From: Corynebacterium sp.
GTDB lineage: Bacteria; Actinomycetota; Actinomycetes; Mycobacteriales; Mycobacteriaceae
Reading direction: 5' to 3'
Assembly (NCBI GenBank): GCA_030531005.1
Contig: JAUMTW010000010.1
Location: forward strand, 1 to 33,460
DNA length: 33,460 nucleotides
The notes beneath the pieces are model-generated. The model was not told the origin of the DNA, searched no databases, and saw only the letters and a program-made list of their open reading frames with translations. Positions 7,881 to 16,600 of this stretch are shown piece by piece. How positions within the stretch are numbered: the stretch's first letter is position 1; every line of letters starts with the position of its first letter. The position numbers and the translations under genes were made by a program.

Positions 7881-10088
7881 GTGAAGTCGAGCAATGTGTT
7901 CTCACCTGCAATGTTGGCTGCGAGCCTGATGCTCTCTGGCGTCATCGTCGCCGATATGATTGGCGTACCAACCATTACAGCAACCAGCCATGCGGCGACA
8001 CCGCCGACTAGCGAATCTGAAGCCAAGGCTGAGATTGAGAAGCTGTTTACCAGCTACGGCAAGCTAGACGCTTCTTTTTACATCAACCGCCTCGACAGTA
8101 CGAATTATGGTGATGTTTACAACGAGGCGAAGGCAGTCGCCGATTTGTATGTAGCAGTAAATTCCGAGTATCAGCAGGTCTGGTCTCTCTTCATTGACCC
8201 GCTCGTAGCTTTCGACGGTAATCGCACAACCCCAGCGAAGCTCAAAGAGATTCGAGATTATATTCAGCAAAATAATATTTCGAACATCGCCAATACGATC
8301 ATGGGGTCTAATGCTACGGAGACAACAGCCCATGCTACTCTATTTGCTAAACTGTCCGCTGCAAACACGCAACTCACAAGCTATAAGGCTCAACTGAACA
8401 CCATTGCGCAGAATTCTACATTCAACTCAGTTGTGACCACCTTTAAAACTTGGTCCAACGGCCTTGGTATCAGTAAGACTGTAATTGATGCGCAGAACGA
8501 TGCAGTCATTGCTGCGATGAGCGCAAAGTATAATGCTGACGCCAAAATAAAAACGGCTGTGACTGACGGTAATCTCCCCGCTAACACCGCCTACGATAAC
8601 CAGGTTCTGTATTCCAGTGGTAAGACCTATCTTGAAGCAGCAAATAGTTACCTGAAGGCTTATTTCCAGCTCTATTTGGACTACCAGACTGCAACTTCCA
8701 CGGATGGCAAGGCGAAATACAGTGGCGTTCCACTCTACAACTCGTGGCTTGCTAGCGTTCAGCCAACTTTCATTAATTGGAATTCAGATTCCTACGTTAC
8801 TGATACAACGCCATTCGACGATTTAACTAAATCCCCAGCGGATACCTCCGCGCTTACGAATTTGCAGCAACAGCATAATACCTGGCTTGGTATTGTTCAG
8901 CTTGCAGGTGGCGCTTCCGCGACGACTCTGACCGACGCTGACACTATCTACCTCAGCAATGCTCAGAAGCAGGAGGCCGAAAAGGAACTTGCCGGCAAGA
9001 CTACCGATGCTGACAAGCAGGCAGTTGTGACCCGTGTTAAGGAGATCAATGAGCGTCAGCGTGAGGTCTGGACGGCATATAACCCTTATGAGAATTTGGT
9101 TAGTGAAATTACTGGCGTGAACGCGACCACAAATAAAGAATTTACAAACGCCAAGTCCGCGCTCCTTGCCGCGAATGGTCTTGGCGCCATCGGTACCGGC
9201 GGTAATTCAGATCGTAGTGCGAATACCTATAATGAAACCGTCAAAGATGTCGATGCTGCTCAGCTGGAAAAGTTAAATGCTGCCTTCGCTACATGGGATG
9301 GCGTTGTAACTCAGCTGATTAATGCCTACTACGAAAACGCCAAGAACTCCTTGCAAAATCGCATTACCGACACTTCGGATACAACTAATGTGGTTGCACA
9401 GTCCACCTACTTCACCAACGGACAGATTGCATCTATCACCGCAGAACTTGATGTGGCCAGGGCAAATAGGTCTCCTGGTGGTATTCGTAATATCCTCGAT
9501 AAGTTTGGCGATCTTGGTAAGAAGCAGCAGGCAGCCTATGCCCAGTACGTCTTCTCTCAGAAGGTAAAGGCTTCTGTGGTTTACGTATATTCTGATTCTG
9601 CAAAGCAGCAAGCCTTTGATTCTGCCGTAAAAGCCGTCAGCGAATATTTTGATCGCCAGACCTCCGCTGATGCAGATAATAATAATAAGCTCATCATGGA
9701 GCTTAATGGCCTGACCAGCAAGGTTAATGAGACAGTATTGGCTCTTGATGGTACTTCTTCGAAGCAGGCTGAACTGAGTGATCTCGTTGACAGCTCCTTG
9801 GTATACCGTACGACCACGTACTACCTGGAGGCGTCTGTAACCCAGCGCGCACGCTTTGACCTCGCTCTTAATGCTGCTTCTACAGTCAGTAACGCGAAGT
9901 TCCCATCGGTGACTGATATTGATATGGTTTCTCAAGAGCTCGAAGATTCTAAGAATCAGTTGGGCGCAAACTCTGGTAACGAAGAAGGTAATAAGAGTAA
10001 GAGCTTCGCTATCATCATTGCGATTATCGCATTCTTCGCTGCTGTTGCCGTTGCCGGTATGCTCGTCGCTGGCTCTGGCAATAACTAA
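7881..10088 (+). CDS. Large secreted helical protein with C-terminal hydrophobic anchor (surface paralogue 1)
   Basis: I do not recognise a named family. From GTG 7881 the product is 735 aa; GAGGA (7871-7875) lies 5 nt before it. An ATG at 7854, in frame, has no ribosome site but would give a longer n-region and cannot be excluded. A signal peptide is clear (KSSNVFSPAMLAASLMLSG..., probable cleavage near SHA-ATPP). The mature part is Asn/Thr/Ser/Ala-rich, looks almost wholly helical and has no cysteine. Residues from about 560 on align loosely with the C-terminal module of the next three proteins: VVYVYSDSAKQQAF against ARYVYAPEEARKAY, and LDGTSSKQAELSDLV against LRGSSPYAGELEALI. The C-terminus is a hydrophobic helix (about 707-730) with lysines before it but only GSGNN after it, unlike its paralogues. 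No LPXTG motif. Inferred: an envelope-anchored, surface or periplasm-spanning rod. Confidence 0.85.
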   Translation: MKSSNVFSPAMLAASLMLSGVIVADMIGVPTITATSHAATPPTSESEAKAEIEKLFTSYGKLDASFYINRLDSTNYGDVYNEAKAVADLYVAVNSEYQQVWSLFIDPLVAFDGNRTTPAKLKEIRDYIQQNNISNIANTIMGSNATETTAHATLFAKLSAANTQLTSYKAQLNTIAQNSTFNSVVTTFKTWSNGLGISKTVIDAQNDAVIAAMSAKYNADAKIKTAVTDGNLPANTAYDNQVLYSSGKTYLEAANSYLKAYFQLYLDYQTATSTDGKAKYSGVPLYNSWLASVQPTFINWNSDSYVTDTTPFDDLTKSPADTSALTNLQQQHNTWLGIVQLAGGASATTLTDADTIYLSNAQKQEAEKELAGKTTDADKQAVVTRVKEINERQREVWTAYNPYENLVSEITGVNATTNKEFTNAKSALLAANGLGAIGTGGNSDRSANTYNETVKDVDAAQLEKLNAAFATWDGVVTQLINAYYENAKNSLQNRITDTSDTTNVVAQSTYFTNGQIASITAELDVARANRSPGGIRNILDKFGDLGKKQQAAYAQYVFSQKVKASVVYVYSDSAKQQAFDSAVKAVSEYFDRQTSADADNNNKLIMELNGLTSKVNETVLALDGTSSKQAELSDLVDSSLVYRTTTYYLEASVTQRARFDLALNAASTVSNAKFPSVTDIDMVSQELEDSKNQLGANSGNEEGNKSKSFAIIIAIIAFFAAVAVAGMLVAGSGNN

Positions 10089-10112
10089 GCAAGTCCGTAA
10101 TCTTGCTTAGTT
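10083..10112 (+). terminator. 11-bp stem-loop spanning the stop codon of surface paralogue 1
   Basis: AACTAAGCAAG (10083-10093) pairs perfectly with CTTGCTTAGTT (10102-10112) over an 8-nt loop, and includes the TAA stop. No proper T-tract follows directly (CCCCTTATACTTTTG), so it may attenuate or protect the 3' end of the mRNA rather than fully terminate. Confidence 0.55.
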
Positions 10113-10117
10113 CCCCT

Positions 10118-10123
10118 TATACT
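10118..10123 (+). promoter_or_regulatory. Possible -10 box for surface paralogue 2
   Basis: TATACT lies 49 nt upstream of the ATG at 10173, directly after the stem-loop. No convincing -35 is seen, so this is a weak call. Confidence 0.3.
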
Positions 10124-10172
10124 TTTGTCGCCGAACCTGCATTGAGCAGGAAATAGGAAAGGAGTGGACCAA

Positions 10173-13100
10173 ATGGGCAACCGTGCACCCAAGCATCGTC
10201 GCTTGGCTCATCGCACGCTTTTCGCTACGTCTTTGTCCGCTTCTCTGTCGGTCGCGGTCACGCTAGCTCAGATGACCGCGCCTCAGGGCACACATTTCTC
10301 GGCGCTTGCGGGCGCTGAAACAACCACAAATTACGGTACTGTTAAGTTTGACGCCAATAGCGGTAGTGCTGATGGCCTTGGCGTCGCTGTTTTCGATAAA
10401 GATGGTAACAGGGTTGAGGCCAACGCTGATGGCAGCGTTACTTTGCCATCTCAGGGAACTTTCACGGTTCGTCCTACCTTTACGGCCAACGACACCGAGT
10501 ATGTTTTCTATGCGAATAATTTTGTAGCTACGATTACAGGGTCAAGTGCTGCTTCGACGTCCTACTACTCAAGCTCGATTAGTACTGCCAAGATGCAGGT
10601 TCTCAACTCGCGTTCAGGTGCCTTGGAAGATTTCCTGAACGATGTTACGGATGAAAACATTCGTGCTGTTGGTGCACGTTTCCTCTTGGACTATGTTCAA
10701 GAGGGCAATACTGACGATCGAGGCTACACGGCTGACATCGTAAAGGACTTTTTCACTAATTTAGCTGCAGCTGTTCGTGCGCTTGCGAGTGAGAAGTACG
10801 TCTTGGGTGATCAAAATCCGGGCTCAACCGCAGAAAGCGCGAAGGAGGCAGTGAAAACTGCCCTGGCCTTTGGCACCGGATCCACTGGCATGGAAACAAT
10901 GGCTCAGTCTCTTGGCTTGATTCCAGCGTCTTTGACAGGGAAGCTTGACGATTCAGAAACCAATGCAAACCTAGCAGCTAATATCGCTAGTGTTGGTGAT
11001 GCTACAGTAAGTCAGCTTTTTTCCATGCTGAACAGTGCTTTTAGTGGCAAGAATAGTGAACTTTCTACTGTTGGACAGAATTTCGTCGAGAGTTTTACTA
11101 CGATTACGCATAACAACGATGATTCCACCACGGCTGATTCTGCGATCCAAGATCTTATCAATAACTATAAGTTCGCATTTCTCATGCAAACTCAGTGTTC
11201 TGCAAAGATTGAGGATCTCAAAAAGTATGATTCGGTATATTACAAAATCGACGCAGAGCTTACTACCGATCACCCGCTGACTACTTACAAAGAGCAGCTC
11301 GAGCAAGTCTGCCCGGACTCCAAGGATGCTGTAGGTACCAGTTCGATTTCGGTTACAGTCGATGAGGATGGCAAGCTAACAATTCCCGATAGTGTTTCTT
11401 ATGCCACCTTGGTGGGGTCTGTCTCGAATCTTTTTGAACCAAGTGTCACTAAGCCTATTGAACCTTACACCGAAGCAGCCAAGACTAATGGTGACACGGC
11501 TCGGCTTCGCGACGAGATCAAGCTTTATCTGAAGACTACGTACGCCAAGCCGGAGCAGGAAAATGAATTCACCAACGGTTGGGATGCGGAAATTGATGCA
11601 GTTAACGACTCTGATGCCAAGGTGTTTTACGATAAGTTCAAAGCGCTGGCTTCTAAGATTACCGAGGCCAACAACGTTATCGACTCTTTGTCAGACATCC
11701 TGAATGGTATTGGCAGTATTCAAGCTTTCGCGAGCGAGTCAACGTATTACTCAGCGCTTTTGGGCGAGGTTACGCTCATTAAAAATACTCTGACAGGTGC
11801 TGTGGATGCATTCAACAAGTCGCGTAATTCGTCTACTTTGAATAAACTCCTTGAAGCCAAAACTAAGGCCTCGGAATTCGTAGCGAAATATAACACCGCC
11901 ACAATGCCGACCACTGACTCGTTGAATGCTCTCAGTGCGGCAGTTAAAAAGGCTAACTTGTTTGTCTATGGTACGGCGACTCCAACCGCTATTACTCCGA
12001 GCCTCGCTGCCTTTGCTACGGTGTCCGGCGGCGTTGCGGCTTCGCAGCTATTGGCACAGCTTAATGCAGCAAATGTGATTTTTAACGACCCTACCAAGCA
12101 AACAGATACAGCGGCTAAAGACACGACTGCTAAGATCTTGTACTACCTGGCCATTGCTGAGACAGCTCTAGATACTGCACTAAAGTCGAATGACAATTAC
12201 ACGTCGGCTCGTCGTGCCCTGGAGGCTTATAAGAGCGAGATCTCTTCAAGCCAGTTTGAACTGTTGCTGGCGAATTTGAACTCTATAGCTGACAATCCGA
12301 CGGAATTGGTTAACTTCCAGGCTAACCTTCCTCGTTTGTTTGAGCTGTTGAGTGATCTTGAGACGGCAGTCAACAATGCAGATAATGTGCGTACACTTAA
12401 CCGATATACCTTGGCTAGCGACTCCTCGAAGGCTGCCTATGACAACTTGATTCTTGTTGCGCGTGCGGAGGTGCAGAACAAGGATAAGTACAGTGTTTCG
12501 AGTTTTGCTGGGAACACTTCGCGTACTATTGCTTCTCTTGTCACCATGCTCAGCGCGATTAACAATGCATACAATCAGTTGGATGGTGTGACACGAGTTA
12601 ATTCGGCGCTGTCGTATCTCAGCGTTGAGCTTAAGCTGTACAGTTCGGTGGTTTACGGTGAGCGCTATCGTAACTCCACAAGCGACATTCGTGACGCATA
12701 TCGTGACGCCTATGAGTCTGGCAAACAGATTTTGGATAAGTCTAATGCAGGCACGGAAGTTTACACTTATGATGAGATTGTCGCCGCAACAGACAAGGCA
12801 CGTGCTGCACGTCTCGCACTTAACGGTAAGTCTGACCTTGAGGTAGCGAAGGAGCGCCTGCAGGCAGCAATTCTCGTTAATAATGTGGTTTCTAATGGTC
12901 TTAATGATCTGCAGAAGAATGCGCTTGAGGCTGCTATGGCCAAGATTGAAAATGATGGCGATCTTCGTAATCTGGAGCAGACCGTTATTACCATCGCCCG
13001 TGAACAGGGTGTGCTGCAAGAGACTATTTCGGAGTCCACCACGGTTTCCAAGTCTGCTCGCTACGTTTATGCGAATTCCGAAGCACGTAAGCAATATGAT

Positions 13101-13535
13101 GATGCCGTTAACGCCGCTCAAGAATTGATTAATACGAAGGCAGATGTTGATACCGCCGACGACCTCACTGAGAGCCAGCGTAGCATCATGCTTAGTATTC
13201 AGAATCTTTCTGGTGTTAGCCCAAACGCATCTGCGCTCCAGGCAGCAATCGACGGCTACTACGACACTACAGCAAGTCTTGCATACACGGGTTCCAATAG
13301 TGATTTGCGCCTTGCATATGTGACCGCAGTGGCTGAAGCGCGATTTGTTTTGGCCGACCCATCATCTACCGATGAACAGATGAAGGCCGCGCTCGATCAG
13401 ATTAACGCCGCACGCAGCCAACTGAATGGCGACCTGCCACGTAAGATTGTGCTTTGGGGCTTTGGCGCTAGTTCGCTGATTGTTCTGATTGGCTACATTG
13501 TTTCACAGGTGCTCGGTCGCCAGAACGCGGAGTAG
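10173..13535 (+). CDS. Large secreted protein with FIVAR-like C-terminal module and hydrophobic tail (surface paralogue 2)
   Basis: Function not recognised. ATG 10173 is preceded by an ideal GAAAGGAG (10157-10164) 8 nt upstream, giving 1120 aa; a GTG at 10164 overlaps that site. A long signal peptide (MGNRAPKHRRLAHRTLF, then a hydrophobic stretch, cleavage near LAGA-ETTT) leads to a beta-rich domain at about 50-120 (TVKFDANSGS, TLPSQGTFTVRPTF), then a mostly helical body. Two cysteines, 342 and 380, are the only ones I see and could form a disulfide outside the cell. Residues 818-1120 form the module shared with paralogues 3 and 4: YSSVVYGERYRN, NDGDLRNLEQTVITIAREQ, ARFVLADPSST, NGDLPRKIV. 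A terminal hydrophobic helix ends GRQNAE, compatible with an N-out/C-in membrane anchor. No sortase motif. Confidence 0.87.
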   Translation: MGNRAPKHRRLAHRTLFATSLSASLSVAVTLAQMTAPQGTHFSALAGAETTTNYGTVKFDANSGSADGLGVAVFDKDGNRVEANADGSVTLPSQGTFTVRPTFTANDTEYVFYANNFVATITGSSAASTSYYSSSISTAKMQVLNSRSGALEDFLNDVTDENIRAVGARFLLDYVQEGNTDDRGYTADIVKDFFTNLAAAVRALASEKYVLGDQNPGSTAESAKEAVKTALAFGTGSTGMETMAQSLGLIPASLTGKLDDSETNANLAANIASVGDATVSQLFSMLNSAFSGKNSELSTVGQNFVESFTTITHNNDDSTTADSAIQDLINNYKFAFLMQTQCSAKIEDLKKYDSVYYKIDAELTTDHPLTTYKEQLEQVCPDSKDAVGTSSISVTVDEDGKLTIPDSVSYATLVGSVSNLFEPSVTKPIEPYTEAAKTNGDTARLRDEIKLYLKTTYAKPEQENEFTNGWDAEIDAVNDSDAKVFYDKFKALASKITEANNVIDSLSDILNGIGSIQAFASESTYYSALLGEVTLIKNTLTGAVDAFNKSRNSSTLNKLLEAKTKASEFVAKYNTATMPTTDSLNALSAAVKKANLFVYGTATPTAITPSLAAFATVSGGVAASQLLAQLNAANVIFNDPTKQTDTAAKDTTAKILYYLAIAETALDTALKSNDNYTSARRALEAYKSEISSSQFELLLANLNSIADNPTELVNFQANLPRLFELLSDLETAVNNADNVRTLNRYTLASDSSKAAYDNLILVARAEVQNKDKYSVSSFAGNTSRTIASLVTMLSAINNAYNQLDGVTRVNSALSYLSVELKLYSSVVYGERYRNSTSDIRDAYRDAYESGKQILDKSNAGTEVYTYDEIVAATDKARAARLALNGKSDLEVAKERLQAAILVNNVVSNGLNDLQKNALEAAMAKIENDGDLRNLEQTVITIAREQGVLQETISESTTVSKSARYVYANSEARKQYDDAVNAAQELINTKADVDTADDLTESQRSIMLSIQNLSGVSPNASALQAAIDGYYDTTASLAYTGSNSDLRLAYVTAVAEARFVLADPSSTDEQMKAALDQINAARSQLNGDLPRKIVLWGFGASSLIVLIGYIVSQVLGRQNAE

Positions 13536-13552
13536 CAGGATTCAAATCTGAT

Positions 13553-13586
13553 AAACCTGGGAGTTGATTCTCCCAGGTTTTTCTTT
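13553..13586 (+). terminator. Rho-independent terminator after surface paralogue 2
   Basis: AAACCTGGGAG (13553-13563) pairs perfectly with CTCCCAGGTTT (13570-13580) around TTGATT, followed by TTCTTT. An 11-bp stem this close (18 bp) after the stop is a strong terminator. Confidence 0.93.
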
Positions 13587-13602
13587 ACTTAAATGGCGTT
13601 AT

Positions 13603-13635
13603 GAGATCCCTTTGGATTTCTTAGTTTTTATTTTT
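13603..13635 (+). terminator. Second, weaker hairpin downstream of surface paralogue 2
   Basis: GAGATCC (13603-13609) pairs with GGATTTC (13614-13620, one G-U) around CTTT. It is followed by the T-rich run TTAGTTTTTATTTTT. It looks like a backup terminator in tandem with the previous one. Confidence 0.45.
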
Positions 13636-13661
13636 GGTTCACGGCGGAACTTTGCTAAAAT
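13634..13661 (+). promoter_or_regulatory. Promoter of surface paralogue 3
   Basis: TTGGTT (13634-13639), a 16-bp spacer and TAAAAT (13656-13661), which fits the corynebacterial TANAAT -10 consensus. It follows two terminator hairpins and lies 36 nt before the ATG, so the gene is probably transcribed on its own. Confidence 0.65.
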
Positions 13662-13697
13662 CTATTCTGATTCACCAAAGTTTTGAATGGAGTACCA

Positions 13698-16600
13698 ATG
13701 CCAAAGCATGCCCGCACTAAGGCTTCATTTTTCGGTCGGAGTGCCATCGCTGGTTGCATGTCTGTGACCATGGCTACAGCATTTGTTGCTGTGCCTCAGT
13801 TCGCTGATCCTTCCAGTGTTCTTGCGCATGCGGATACTACTATTCAGCCGGTTAGTGTAGATAGCACGATTATTTTTGGCGAGAAGTTGAATGATACTTT
13901 TGGTGCCATCTTCAGCTATCCTGGTGACGAAGCGCCTTACAGTTATTTAAACAAAAGCACTGGCAAGTCTAAAGTCGAATTTTTCTCGAGTACAGGCGAC
14001 CAGCTAACAGCATCTCAGGCCAAGGTGGCAGTTGCAAGTCAGCAAACCGTGAAGGTTCAGTATACGTCTGAGATGCAAGCTTCGTTGACCACTGTCAGTC
14101 CTCAATATACTCCCAACAATTCATATAATTACCAGGGATTGGTGATCTTTGACCCGAAGGTTAATTTCAGCGTTGATGGGCTAACTGTCACGAATCTGGT
14201 AGCTACCCCCCAGATTTTTGGGGGAACACTCAATTCTACCGCCAATTTGGCTAGTGAATTTGATAGCTCTTCTAGTGTAATCTCCTCAGTTAATAAGGTG
14301 CTAGAGAGTAGTAACTCAAGTTTTACATTAAATCCCAATTCGACCTACCTGCAGAAAGTAACTACAGAAGTTGAAGGATCTGATGTGGATCTGTATACAT
14401 ATAAGCCTTCTGTGCAACAGAGCCATACCATTCTCGGCGGTATTGTGGCGCAACTTCCATATCTCAAGGACTTCTCGCAGCGATTTTATGTAAAATTCGA
14501 TGTCACTGCCTCAGCCACCGTCAGCACTCTTGAACAATTTGCGAAGTACGAATCCGGCGTAACTGCTTCAGTTGGCGCAAACTACGCGGCCTCATCATCT
14601 TATATTGGGACCCCAATGACCCAGTCTCTTAACTATGCCAATTCGGGCCTAACTAAGTATAAGGTTACCTATGGTGAGTTCGATGCCACAGTCGTTCCTG
14701 ATGAGTCGAAGAGCTTGAATGATTTCATCACTACGATGAAGAATTCCGCTCTTTACGACTACGCGATTTACTACTACAATGCGGAACTAAACGATCAGGC
14801 GGAAGTCTCACAAGAAGGAGAAGCCTTCGATAAACTCCTGGATGAATATCAGAACAGTGTGAAGAACAGTACCCTTCCTGCAGGCCAGAATAGCTGGAGT
14901 GATTATACCGACGAGGTATACAGGCAAATTGTCAGCCGCCTACAAAAAATGAAGGATGATCTGCATTTTAATTGGATGTTCTCAGCTTTCGGCGGCGCTG
15001 CAGAAAGCGCAGTAAGCTTTGTTACTGACCCGTTTTCGGATCTTGCAGACGCCAGTGCATCGGCTTCTAATATTGAGACTCTGTCGAATCAATATAGTGA
15101 AGCAGCAGCCCGTTTCGATACGTTGAACGCAGATTCGGATACCCTTAAGGAATTTGTTGGCCAGGTTGAAGCGTGGGAAAAACTGGACGACAATCTGAAA
15201 AAGCTCTGGAAGGCTAGTGATCCCGCTCAGTATGCCGAATTCGAAAAGGCATACGAGTACCTTGAAACAATCCTCAAGATTAATCGTGCAGTTAAAGATT
15301 GGGGTCAAGTTGGGAATCACGCTTCATCGACTGATATATCCAAAAAGATAAGTGATTATAATGAGACACTTACTACGGCGATTCAAACTGCCCAAAAGAG
15401 CGATTCCGTCGACGAATTTTATAGAAACTGGGTAAAGAATACTTTTACTGACGAAAATAATTCTGGTAATAAACTTGCTTATCCAGGTTTGCGTGAATAC
15501 TACAACTCTTTGTACACCGCGGGCGATGGGGCAGGCAAGGCATATGGCATTGTAGCCAAGTTCGAGGAAGATGAAAAAGGTATATACACCACTGCCTTGA
15601 AGGTCATTAAAGGTGTTCCCAGTGGTGAAGCTGACGAGGTTTATCCGGACTCTAAAAATTTCACGTCTGATGAGAGTGGTGTGCGGACCAAGCTGGTTGA
15701 TGCCGTTAACGCTAGCAAGTCCAGTCTTGAGGGCCTGAGCAATGGTGGATCCGAGGACCTCGATTCCTATTCGGCCACCAGTCTTGAGACTGTAGCAAGC
15801 ACCTACACCAACGCAAAGAATGCTTATGCCGATGCTGTAGCCGCTCGTAAAAATTCGATTCAGTCGCTCCTTAACAAGGCAGCGTCCGAAGATGATACGG
15901 ATAAACTCCTTGATTCCGCGTTGCAACAGGATTACAAGAGCGCATTGGATAAAATCAACAAGGATAAGGATAAGTCCGATATTGCGCTGTCCAAGCTCGC
16001 TGATGATATTGCGGCTTTTAACACCGCTTATAACAATGCATGGGTAGCTGTTCGAGATAAGCTTAAGGTCCTCGTCAATCCATTGTCTCGGGAGTTAGCA
16101 AACCGTGCAGAATATAGCGATGATGACAAAAAGGCTTACAGTGACTCCTACAAGGTCGCTTCCAACTACATGTCGAACAACGACGATACTGGCGACCTTA
16201 AGATTGCGGTGCAGGTTTATAATCACCTCACCGACGCACTAGCTGCGCTTAAGAAGACTGCGACATCTTCGCTTAATAGCAAGTTGACGGAGTACAAGGA
16301 CGTCAAGAATTCAGAGGCCTATAAGGGTGCAAGTAGCGATGCGAAACAGAAGTATGACACAGCCTATAATAAGGCAACTGAATTGCAAGGAGTACTTCAG
16401 AACGCATCCAATACGGAGTCCCTGGCGAATATTTGGACAGCACATGATGAACTCGTAACAGCCTATAACGCCCGTTCCTCCTCACAAAGTGAAGAGCTAA
16501 AGAAGCAGTTGGAGAGGCTCTATAATGAGCAGTCCACACGCGTATCCTCTGATGACTATAAGTACTCGACTAAGGCGGCGCAGGAAGAATTTAACAAGCA

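Noticed and set aside
13430..13460. LPRK of GDLPRK as a sortase LPXTG signal
   Set aside because: There is no Thr-Gly after LPx in any of the three copies, and no sortase gene is in the window.
13743..13770. Lipobox-like IAGC in the signal peptide of paralogue 3
   Set aside because: It fits the [LVI][ASTVI][GAS]C pattern, but the hydrophobic stretch before the Cys is only about five residues and continues well past it, so ordinary signal peptidase cleavage near LAHA is more likely.
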